Shown here: positions 42,236 through 50,500 of the stretch, piece after piece
Layout: every line of letters starts with the position of its first letter
Position numbering within the stretch: position 1 is the first letter of the stretch
Assembly: GCF_002155965.1 (NCBI RefSeq)
Contig: NZ_MUMH01000041.1
Span: 31,581-95,580, forward strand
Length of the DNA: 64,000 nt
Origin: Allokutzneria sp. NRRL B-24872
GTDB taxonomy: Bacteria > Actinomycetota > Actinomycetes > Mycobacteriales > Pseudonocardiaceae
Direction of reading: 5' to 3'
Made by a program: the position numbers and the translations under genes
Notes under the pieces: generated by a model
Databases searched by the model: none
What the model was told of the DNA's origin: nothing
The model's input: the letters and a program-made list of their open reading frames with translations, nothing else

Positions 42236-42280
42236 CTGAACGACCCGTTCAGTGCGCTCAAGGCGTCAAACGAGCCGTTG
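42236..42280. repeat. CTGAA-type palindromic repeats after the iron operon
   Basis: CTGAACGACCCGTTCAG (42236-42252) is a palindrome with 7-bp arms; a related, imperfect unit CAAACGAGCCGTTG follows (about 42267-42280). The block is nearly the same as 55261-55316 (both begin TTAAGCC before the palindrome), so it belongs to the same repeat family as the array at 55271-55607. Confidence 0.8.
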
Positions 42281-42431
42281 GCGCGCGTCACCGATCCCCC
42301 GACGCTGTGTGGGTTGGGGCGGTTCGATGATCGACAGGGGTTGGGGGGGTCGTGGTGACTGGCCAACCCCACGTTCACCGCCCAGCGCTCGGCTGAGGCG
42401 AGCGTCCGCGACGAGTACCTCGAAATCGCCT

Positions 42432-42454
42432 AAAGTAACGCCGAACGTTACTTT
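42432..42454. terminator. Hairpin after the toxin gene
   Basis: AAAGTAACG-CCGAA-CGTTACTTT, a perfect 9-bp stem with a 5-base loop, lies 22 bases beyond the stop of the leftward toxin gene. It is AT-rich for this genome and would end the toxin-antitoxin transcript; it could also act on the rightward iron operon. Confidence 0.65.
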
Positions 42455-42475
42455 GGCCGATTTGAAGGTATCGGC

Positions 42476-42745
42476 TCAGCGGTACGCGTCTCCCCTGTGC
42501 TTGATCGCCTCGATCAACACGGTCCGCCGCTCCTCGTCGATGCGGTACAGCACGCGATAGGTGGCGCGCCGCGCCGACCAAACCCCATCGAAGGGTTCTC
42601 TCAACGGCTTGCCGACGCGGTACGGGTTCTCCCGCAGCGGTCCGAGCACGAGTTCGAGCACTGCGGCAGCCACGGCCTCTGGCAGCTCTCCTGCGATCGC
42701 CCTCTTAGCGGTCTTGGACCAGGAAAGCCCAAAAATCTCACTCAC
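42476..42745 (-). CDS. RelE/ParE-family toxin
   Basis: An 89-residue basic protein matching the RelE/YoeB-like fold: LSWSKTAKRAIAGELPEAVAAAVLE at the N-terminus, GPLRENPYRVGKPLREPFDGVWSARRATYRVLYRIDEER in the centre (quoted in parts: NPYRVGKPL, WSARRATYRVLYRID), and EAIKHRGDAYR at the C-terminus. RelE-type toxins cut mRNA on the ribosome; this one keeps the Arg-rich sheet and the final HRxxAYR that is typical of active members. The GTG overlaps the antitoxin stop by four bases. Confidence 0.88.
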   Translation of the reverse strand: MSEIFGLSWSKTAKRAIAGELPEAVAAAVLELVLGPLRENPYRVGKPLREPFDGVWSARRATYRVLYRIDEERRTVLIEAIKHRGDAYR

Positions 42746-43026
42746 GCGCCTGCGGACCGCCGTGCCTCGAAAGCCGCCAAGACGTCGTCAGTGCTGTAAG
42801 CCTCGCCAGAATCACGAGTGCGCTGCGCCTCCGCGAGATCAGCGACAGTCTGCTGATCGCTGAGCACGGCGATCGTCTCCAGCAGAGACTCCCACTCGTG
42901 CACGGAGATCATCACTGTGGCAGGCGCGCCGTTCTTGGTCACGGTGACCTGCTCGTGTTGAGCCTCGATCTCGGAGACGAGGGCGGACAGGTGCGCCTTC
43001 ACCTCAGCCAAGGGCAGCGTCTTCAT
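42742..43026 (-). CDS. Phd/YefM-family antitoxin
   Basis: A 94-residue antitoxin with the N-terminal Phd/YefM DNA-binding fold (KTLPLAEVKAHLSALVSEIE, then VTVTKNGAPATVMISVHEWESL) and a disordered C-terminal tail that would wrap the toxin (QQTVADLAEAQRTRDSGEAY). The ATG at 43026 was chosen because a good promoter places the transcript start at or next to this codon; an ATG at 43044 lies within the promoter and is less likely. The complex presumably represses its own promoter. Confidence 0.87.
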   Translation of the reverse strand: MKTLPLAEVKAHLSALVSEIEAQHEQVTVTKNGAPATVMISVHEWESLLETIAVLSDQQTVADLAEAQRTRDSGEAYSTDDVLAAFEARRSAGA

Positions 43027-43033
43027 GGTCAGA

Positions 43034-43062
43034 ATTCTAGTCATGAAACCGCCGGTTGTCAC
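43034..43062 (-). promoter_or_regulatory. Sigma-70-type promoter of the toxin-antitoxin operon
   Basis: On the minus strand, GTGACA (43057-43062) and TAGAAT (43034-43039) are separated by 17 bases. The -10 element ends seven bases before the antitoxin ATG, which predicts a leaderless mRNA. The -35 overlaps the stop of the alarmone synthetase gene. Confidence 0.65.
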
Positions 43063-43782
43063 TCAGCGGTGCAGGCGGCGGTGCAGGGACTCCATCCGCG
43101 CGTCGAGCTGGGCGGCGACGGCGGCGGTGCTGGCCAGCTCGTCGGCGAAGTCGGCGGGCACCTGGTCGTCGTACTTGTAGAAGAGCTTGTGCTCCAGGGT
43201 GGCCCAGAAGTCCATGGCGATGGTGCGCATCTGCACCTCGACCTTGACGTGCTCGACGCGGTCGGAGAGGAACACCGGGATCTGCACGATGAGGTGCAGG
43301 CTGCGGTAGCCGTTGGGCTTGGGCGAGGCGATGTAGTCCTTGGTGCGCAGGATCTCGACGTCGTGCTGGCGGCCGAGCATCTCGCGGACGCCGTAGACGT
43401 CGGAGACGAACGGGCACACCACGCGCACCCCGGCGACGTCGTCGAGGTGTTCTGCGATGGAGTCGAGATCGGTGCTGAGCCCCTTGCGGCGCAGCTTCTC
43501 GATGATCGCCTCGGGCCGCTTGACGCGGTGGGTGATGTGCTCGATCGGATCGTGCCGGTGGACGAAGTCGAACTCCTCGCTGAGGATGCGCAGCTTCGTC
43601 AGCAGCTCTTCGACGGCGAACTTGTACACCAGCAGGAACTGGGACAGCCTGCGGAAGTCCTCCAGCAACGGCGCTCCAGCGAGCTCCGATGGCGAAGAGC
43701 GCGAACGGCGCACCAGCGGGTTCTCCCCCGTCGTCTCCATCACTGCGTTCGTCCGTCCCCCACCGGCGGCACTGCCACTCAC
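43063..43782 (-). CDS. Small alarmone synthetase ((p)ppGpp synthetase, RelA/SpoT domain)
   Basis: A 239-residue single-domain synthetase of the YjbM/YwaC type (RelA_SpoT, PF04607) without hydrolase or regulatory domains. Visible elements are ITHRVKRPEAIIEKLRRKG (ATP binding), DDVAGVRVVCPFVSDVYGV (catalytic Asp region), TKDYIASPKPNGYRSLHLIV (the G-loop YRS) and VEVQMRTIAMDFWATLEHKL (catalytic Glu). It would transfer pyrophosphate from ATP to GDP/GTP. A GTG gives the start; METTGEN at 43740 is an alternative. It lies between a GGDEF protein gene and a toxin-antitoxin pair, all leftward. Confidence 0.92.
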   Translation of the reverse strand: MSGSAAGGGRTNAVMETTGENPLVRRSRSSPSELAGAPLLEDFRRLSQFLLVYKFAVEELLTKLRILSEEFDFVHRHDPIEHITHRVKRPEAIIEKLRRKGLSTDLDSIAEHLDDVAGVRVVCPFVSDVYGVREMLGRQHDVEILRTKDYIASPKPNGYRSLHLIVQIPVFLSDRVEHVKVEVQMRTIAMDFWATLEHKLFYKYDDQVPADFADELASTAAVAAQLDARMESLHRRLHR

Positions 43783-43824
43783 CCAACGAGCGTAACGACT
43801 CGGTAGTTCCCGGCAGGACGGACC

Positions 43825-45933
43825 TCAGGACAGGACCGGGAACATCCGCCCGAGCCCGAAGTCGGCGCCCGCCGAGCGCCACCAGTCCAGCTGCGCGGGA
43901 GTCTCGACGCCGTCGACGATCACGGTCGCACCGGCGGCGTGCACGTGCGCGATGAGTTCGGTCAGCGAGCGGTCGAGCGCGGAGCGGCCGGAGCGCTCGG
44001 CCTGGAGCCGGACCAGCGAGGCGGCCAGGCGGACGCCGCGCACGGGCAGGTCCTCGACGAAGGCGAGATCGGTCGCGGAGGTGCCGAAGCCGTCGAGCAC
44101 GATGCCGATCCCGGCGTCGGCGAGCACCGCGAGGTTGTCGGCGGCCTCGCCGCAGTCGGAGAGCAGCGCCCGCACGGGCACGCCGAGCTGGAGCCGCGCC
44201 GGGTCGAGGCCGGTGTCCTCCAGGACCTGCAACACCTCGCCGACCAGGTCGGGGTCCGCGGCCTGGTACGGGGTGAGCCCGACGCCGAGCGGGACCTGGC
44301 GCTCGGCCATGCTCTGGCAGGCGGAGCGCAGCAGCCACGTGCCCAGCGGCATGACGAGGCCGATCTGCTCGGCGAGCTCGACGCACCGCGTGTGCGGGAG
44401 CTGCCCGAGTTCGGGGTGCTCCCAGCGCAGAAGTGCTTCCACCGCAACGGTTCTGCCGTCGTCGAGCTTGGCGAGCGGACGCGAGTACACGCCGACCTCG
44501 CCGCTCTCCCACGCGCCGGGCATCGTCGCGGCGAGGCCGAAGCGGGCGCGGTCCCGTTCGCTCTGCGCGGGGTCGTACACGCCCCACTGCCTGCTGCCGT
44601 TGCGCTTCGCGCGCCGCAACGTCATGTCGGCCAGGCGCAACAGCTCGGCGGCTTCGATGTCGGGGTGCGGGCGGTGCACGACGCCAATGCACGCGGAAGA
44701 GGCGACGCCGTTGCCGTCCACGTACAACGGCTCGGCCAGCACCTCGTTGATCTGCTCGACGGTCCGCACCACGTCCGGCGTGCCGGCCTCGTTCTGCACG
44801 AGCACGCCGAACTCGTCGCCACCGAGCCGGGCGACCATCGCGCTCTCGCCAGCGAAGATCGAGCGCAGCCGCTCGGCGACGCTCTTCAGCAGCGCCTCGG
44901 CCACCGGCGCGCCGAGCCCGTTCGCGATCACCGAGAAGGCGTCGAGGTCCAGGTGGTACATGGTCACGCCGAAGGTCTGGTCGGCGTGCCGGAGCACCCG
45001 CTCCAGCCTGGTGGTGAAGAACTGCCGGTTCGGCAGGCCGGTCAGCACGTCGTGCAGCGACTGGTGGCTGAGCTGGCCCTGCAACAACGTCAGCTCGGTG
45101 TCGTCGCCGACGATCACCACGTAGTGGTTCGGGTTGCCGTCGCCGTCGCGCAGCAGCGAGATCGCCAGGTGCGCCTGCACGGCCTCGCCGTCCTTGCCGA
45201 GCATGGTGCGGCGCTGGCGCAGCCGTTCCGACTTGCCGTCGGCCAGCTCGCGCAGCCCGTTGCGGACGGGCGCGACGTCCTCCGGCGCGATGACGTCGAA
45301 CAGCGACAGCCCTTCGAACGCCGCCGGTGCGTGGTCGAGGATCTCGCCGAGCGCGGCGTTGGCGCGGACGAACACCCCGTCCAGGTCGGTGATCGCGATG
45401 CCGCTGCTGGAGGAGGTGAAGACCTCGTCGAAGCGCGCCTCGCTGGCCTTGCTGTCGCGCTGCGCGTCCTGCGCCGCCTTGATCAGCGCGCGGTTGAGGT
45501 TCTCCTGCTGGGTGAAGATCGACAGCCGCACGGCCTCGACGTAGCCGGAGGTCAGGGCGCCGAGCAGGCCGACGACGCGCTCCGGCAGCCGGTCGACCGG
45601 GAGCAGGTCGGTCATGCCGAGCAGCGACTTGCCGAGGACCTCGACCGTGCGGCGCAGGCTGGCCCGGCCGGCGAAGTTCAGCTCCACCAGGCGCGCGCCG
45701 ACGTCAGTGGCGCCGTCGGCCGAGAACGGCTCGGTGCGCATGGTGGTGAACAGGACGTCGACCAGTTCGACGAGCCTGCGCTCGATCTCCAGCTGCGCCA
45801 TCGGGATGTAGGTGGTCTTGCTGACCAGGTACGCCCACTTCTTGGCGAGCCTGGCGCGGGCGCGCTCCAGCGACTCGGGAGAGATCTCGAACTCCGCCGA
45901 GTGCGGCGACCGGTCCGGCAGCGGAAGGGTCAT
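43825..45933 (-). CDS. PAS-GGDEF protein with degenerate EAL domain
   Basis: A 702-residue cytoplasmic protein: an N-terminal helical region (1-165), a PAS domain (about 170-290, FDEVFTSSSSGIAITDLDGVFV), a GGDEF domain (about 300-455) with intact RLGGDEFGVL, and an EAL-like domain (about 465-702). The EAL motif AVEALLRWEHPE is kept, but other catalytic positions are changed: DDFGTG is DGFGTS, the K of the KID motif is R, and AEGVET is VDGVET. It therefore probably makes c-di-GMP or binds it rather than cleaving it. This layout is like the CdgA/CdgB group of streptomycetes. It is monocistronic or read with the synthetase gene. Confidence 0.9.
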   Translation of the reverse strand: MTLPLPDRSPHSAEFEISPESLERARARLAKKWAYLVSKTTYIPMAQLEIERRLVELVDVLFTTMRTEPFSADGATDVGARLVELNFAGRASLRRTVEVLGKSLLGMTDLLPVDRLPERVVGLLGALTSGYVEAVRLSIFTQQENLNRALIKAAQDAQRDSKASEARFDEVFTSSSSGIAITDLDGVFVRANAALGEILDHAPAAFEGLSLFDVIAPEDVAPVRNGLRELADGKSERLRQRRTMLGKDGEAVQAHLAISLLRDGDGNPNHYVVIVGDDTELTLLQGQLSHQSLHDVLTGLPNRQFFTTRLERVLRHADQTFGVTMYHLDLDAFSVIANGLGAPVAEALLKSVAERLRSIFAGESAMVARLGGDEFGVLVQNEAGTPDVVRTVEQINEVLAEPLYVDGNGVASSACIGVVHRPHPDIEAAELLRLADMTLRRAKRNGSRQWGVYDPAQSERDRARFGLAATMPGAWESGEVGVYSRPLAKLDDGRTVAVEALLRWEHPELGQLPHTRCVELAEQIGLVMPLGTWLLRSACQSMAERQVPLGVGLTPYQAADPDLVGEVLQVLEDTGLDPARLQLGVPVRALLSDCGEAADNLAVLADAGIGIVLDGFGTSATDLAFVEDLPVRGVRLAASLVRLQAERSGRSALDRSLTELIAHVHAAGATVIVDGVETPAQLDWWRSAGADFGLGRMFPVLS

Positions 45934-46341
45934 CGAGCCCGTCCGCCACGCGGTGCGGCCGGAAATGGAGCGGGGAACGCCACGGCCACCTCACTAGGTT
46001 CCTTTGCGCACAGGGCAAGAAGACTAGCGAGTCCGCCGCGCCGACGGCTACGGAAGGTGATGCTCTTCTGCGCCCGGATTAGGCCGCTCGGGTAGCCCGA
46101 CAACGAAGGACTCGCAGGTCAGGGCAGGGTGACCGACAGATCTTCCGACATGTGCGTCAACCGCCGTTTAGGGAATTTCACCCGCTCAGACATTGGGCAT
46201 TTGCCAGGTGCGCAAACGTTTCTCGAAATGCGACGGTCACTCATCCCAGAATCGGCCCCGGTGCGCCGCCACGATCGAGTGGTGGGTGATGATGCTGGTA
46301 GCCCCACGCCCAGCCCGCCACGTTCAGGTCGAGGAGACGTC
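45934..46341. promoter_or_regulatory. Intergenic region between GGDEF and ImmA-type genes
   Basis: About 400 bases between divergent genes. No reliable gene is present; the frame that continues upstream of 46342 does not code for anything family-like. A less GC-rich patch (46120-46240) probably contains promoters. No hairpin or riboswitch was recognised. Confidence 0.3.
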
Positions 46342-47424
46342 GTGACCACGGACGCCCACGCCAGCGCGGGGGCCTTCGATCCGACGCGGCTGGCGATGGC
46401 CCGCGCGCTCGCCGGGCTTCGCGCGCGGGAGCTGGCGGAGGCGGTCGGGCTCGCCCCCACGGCCGTCGCGCGGATCGAGCTGGGCCAGCTCCGCCCGGAC
46501 CCGAGCGTGCTCGCGCGCTGCGCCGACCGGCTGGGCGTGCAGGTCGGGTTCTTCGCCCCGGGACGCCCGCACCTGCGGCTGGACACCGCGCACGCCCACT
46601 TCCGCTCCCTGCGCGCGACCACGGCCGCCAAGCGCGCCCAGGCGCTCGCGCACGTGGAGCTGCTGTGGGAGGTCACCAGCGCGCTGGACGAGGTGGTCGG
46701 CCTGCCACCGGTCGATCTCGACGGGCAGCACGACGGTCCCGAACGCGCCGCGCACGCGGTGCGCAGGGCGTGGGGCGCGGAGTCCGGCCCGGTCCTCGAC
46801 CTCGTCCGCACGCTCGAAGCTCGCGGTGTCGTGGTGAGCCGCCTGCCCCAGCACGTCGCCGTCGGCGTGTTCTCCTGCGTGCTCCCCGAGCGGCCGATGA
46901 TCGTGCTGGCCGCCCCAGAAGACCTTCTGCGCCAACGCTTCTCCGTCGCGCACGAGCTGGGTCACCTGGTGCTGCACCCGGACGCGGCGCCGGGCAGTCG
47001 CGTGCACGAGTCGGAGGCGGACGCCTTCGCCGCCGAGCTCCTGATGCCCGCGGAGGAGATCGCGGGCGTCTTCCCGCTGCACGCTGACCTCGACGCGGTG
47101 AAGGAGCTGGCCGACGCGTACGGCGTGACCGCGGCCTCGCTCGCGGCGCGCGGGCGTGCGCTGGGGTTGATGACCGACGCGGCGCACCGGCGGCTGTTGA
47201 CAGCGCTGGCCAAGCGCGGGTGGCGGACGGCTGAGCCGATCGACCGCGAGCACGCTGGTGAGCACCCGAACCTGTTGTGCCGCGCCGTGGTTCTCGCCGC
47301 CGAGCACGGCGTCGACCTGGCCGCGCTCGCCGTTCGCCTGCGCGTCGACAACACGACGCTGCGCGGCCTCACCGGGTTCACCGAGCGCACGGAGAACGCG
47401 CGGCCGAAGCTCCGCCTGGTGTGA
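46342..47424 (+). CDS. XRE-type HTH / ImmA-IrrE metallopeptidase
   Basis: A 360-residue protein. Residues about 15-70 are an XRE-like helix-turn-helix (RARELAEAVGLAPTAVARIELGQLRP). Residues about 160-240 contain the ImmA/IrrE (DUF955) zinc peptidase core: FSVAHELGHLVLHP (HExxH) followed by ESEADAFAAELLMP. Members cleave repressors or respond to stress. The C-terminal third is helical and unassigned. The GTG has GAGGAG seven bases upstream. It is 115 bases before the Pls-family gene on the same strand and could regulate it, though this is not shown by the sequence. Confidence 0.9.
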   Translation: MTTDAHASAGAFDPTRLAMARALAGLRARELAEAVGLAPTAVARIELGQLRPDPSVLARCADRLGVQVGFFAPGRPHLRLDTAHAHFRSLRATTAAKRAQALAHVELLWEVTSALDEVVGLPPVDLDGQHDGPERAAHAVRRAWGAESGPVLDLVRTLEARGVVVSRLPQHVAVGVFSCVLPERPMIVLAAPEDLLRQRFSVAHELGHLVLHPDAAPGSRVHESEADAFAAELLMPAEEIAGVFPLHADLDAVKELADAYGVTAASLAARGRALGLMTDAAHRRLLTALAKRGWRTAEPIDREHAGEHPNLLCRAVVLAAEHGVDLAALAVRLRVDNTTLRGLTGFTERTENARPKLRLV

Positions 47425-47539
47425 CGTTAGCCAGCGAGAGCAGCGGATTCGCTTCGCTCGCGGTAGGCTCTGCGGTCGCGCCGATCGGATTTTCCTTTCG
47501 CACAGCCGAAAAGCGCTTCCCTGAGTTCGGAGGACGCGC

Positions 47540-50500
47540 ATGACCGCGGTGCAGACGCTGGCTCCGGCCTTGTTCGCGGGTTCGTCCGCGCCGCCGGAGC
47601 GCACGCTGCTCGACATCGTCACCGAGACCGCGCGGCTGCACCCCACGGCGCACGCGCTGCGGGCCGGAGCGACCGCGCTGACCTACCGGGCGCTGATGGC
47701 CGAGGTCGACGACCTCCGCGCTTCCCTTGCGGCGGTGGGGATCGGCGTCGGCGACCGCGTCGGTGTGCGTGTGCCCTCGGGCACGACGGACCTTTACGTC
47801 AGCATCCTCGCGGTGCTCGCGGCGGGCGCGGCCTACGTGCCGGTCGACGCCGAGGACCCGGACGAGCGAGCCGATCTGGTCTTCGGTGAGGCGGACGTGT
47901 GCGCGGTGCTCGGCGAGCGCCGCGAGCTGACGATGCGCGGCACGCCGATGCACGTCGCGGGCGAGCCCGGACCGGACGACGACGCGTGGATCATCTTCAC
48001 CTCGGGCTCCACTGGGAAGCCGAAAGGCGTCGCGGTCAGCCACCGGTGCGCCGCCGCGTTCGTGGACGCCGAGGCTCGACTGTTCCTTGTGGACGAACCG
48101 ATCGGTCCCGGCGATCGCGTGCTCGCGGGACTGTCAGTGGCCTTCGACGCCTCCTGCGAGGAGATGTGGCTCGCGTGGCGGCACGGCGCCTGCCTCGTCG
48201 CGGCGCCGAGGGCGTTGGTGCGAACGGGAATGGACCTCGGCCCGTGGCTGATCGAGCACGAGATCACCGTGGTGTCCACCGTGCCGACGCTGGCCGCGCT
48301 ATGGCCGTCCGAGGCGCTGGACGACGTGCGACTGCTCATCTTCGGCGGCGAAGCGTGCCCGCCGGAGCTGGCCGAGCGTGTGGCCGTCGAGGGCCGCGAG
48401 GTCTGGAACACCTACGGGCCGACCGAGGCCACGGTCGTCGCGTGCGGCGCGCAGATGACCGGCGAGGGCCCTGTGCGCATCGGTCTTCCGCTGGACGGCT
48501 GGGAGCTGGCCGTCGTGGACTCCGCCGGGGAACTCGTCCCGATGGGCGGCTCCGGTGAGCTGGTCATCGGCGGCGTCGGCCTGGCGCGCTACCTGGACCC
48601 GGCCAAGGACGCGGAGAAATACGCGCCGCTGCCGTCGCTGGGCTGGGACCGCGCCTACCGCAGCGGTGACCTGGTCCGCGCGGAGCCCGAAGGCCTCGTT
48701 TTCCTCGGCAGAGCGGACGAACAGGTCAAACTGGGCGGGCGTCGGATCGAGCTGGGCGAGGTCGACGCCGCGCTCCAGGCGCTGCCCGACGTGGCTGGCG
48801 CGGCGGCCGCCGTGCGCGGCACCAAGGGCGGCAACCAGATCCTCGTCGGCTACCTGGTGTCCACAGTGGACTCCTTCGACGAGGCTTCCGCGCTCGACCG
48901 GCTGCGCGCCGCGCTCCCGGCCGCGCTGGTCCCGTTGCTGGCGATCGTCGACACGCTGCCGACGCGCACGTCCGGCAAGGTCGACCGCGCCGCGCTGCCG
49001 TGGCCGCTGCCGAGTTCACCCGAGCAGACCGCCGAGCTCGACGGCACGCAGGCCTGGCTCGCCGAGCAGTGGACCGAAGTGCTCGGCAGGCCGCCCGCCA
49101 GCAAGGACACCGACTTCTTCGCCAGTGGCGGTGGCAGCCTGGCCGCCGCGCAGCTGGTCTCGCTGCTCCGGCAGCGCTATCCGAGCTGCTCGGTCAACGA
49201 CGTCTACCAGCGCTCCACCGTCGCCGAACTGGCCGCGCGGCTCGACGAGTTCAAGGTCACGGACTCGTCGGAGCGCGTCGTGCAGCCGACTCGCATTCGC
49301 TCCGGGCTCGCGCAGATCGCGTTGCTGCCGCTGCTGCTGACCGTGGTCGGGACGCGGTGGGTCACCGTGCTCGCCGCCGCGGGCAACGTGCTGGGCTGGA
49401 CGCCCGCCGTGTCGTGGTGGTGGGTGCTGGCGGGCTGGGTGGTGTTCATCAGCCCGCCCGGACGCCTGGGGATCGCGGTCGGCGGAGCGCGATTGCTGTT
49501 GCGCGGCTTGCGTCCCGGCTCCTACCCGCGTGGCGGGAGTGTCCACTTGAGACTGTGGACGGCGGAGAAGCTGGCCGAGCTGAGCGGCGCTTCGAAGCTC
49601 TCCGGCGCGTGGACGACCTACTACGCCAAGGCGCTCGGCGCGCGGATCGGGCAGGGCGTCGACCTGCACTCGGTGCCGCCGGTGACCGGAATGCTCAAGC
49701 TGGGCAAGGGAAGCGCGATCGAGCCCGAGGTCGACCTGACCGGGCACTGGCTCGACGGCGACGTGCTGCACGTCGGCCGCATCCGGGTCGGGGCGGGCGC
49801 GACCGTCGGCGCACGCAGCACGCTGATGCCCGGCGCGCGGATCGGCAAGCGCGCTCAGGTCGCGCCCGGCTCGTGCGTGCTGGGCTCGGTCCCGGCGGGC
49901 CAGCGCTGGGGCGGAGTTCCCGCTGCGCGCTCCGGCAAGGCGGCTCAGCGGTGGCCGGACGAGCGGCCCGAGCACAAGCGCCGCTGGGCGTTGACCTACA
50001 ACGTGACCTCGTTCTTCCTGGACCTCCTGCCGGTCGCCGCCGCGATCCCGAGCGTGTTCGTGCTGGTCGCGTTCAACGGGTCTCTGCTGTCGGTTCCCTT
50101 GGTGACAGTGCTGTTCATGCTGACCTACGCGGTGCTCGTGCTGGTCAGCGTGCGGTTGCTGAGCATCGGCCTGCGCGAGGGCTACCACCCCGTGCACGGC
50201 CGGATCGCGTGGCAGGCGTGGGCCACCGAGCGGCTGATGAACTCCTCGCGCGTGGCCCTGTTCCCCTTCTACGCCAGCCTGTTCACGCCCGTGTGGCTGC
50301 GGGCGCTGGGCATGAAGGTCGGACGCCGCGTCGAAGCGTCGACGGTGCTCGCGCTGCCTTCGATGACCACGGTCGGAGACGGCGCTTTCCTCGCTGACGA
50401 CACAATGGTCGGCACCTACGAACTGGGCGGCGGGTGGATGCGGATCGCCGCCGCGCGGGTCGGCAAGCGCGCGTTCCTCGGCAACTCCGGCATGACCGCA

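Noticed and set aside
42476..46000. Defence island or prophage remnant
   Set aside because: Only one toxin-antitoxin pair is present, with no nuclease, integrase, att-like repeat or phage gene.
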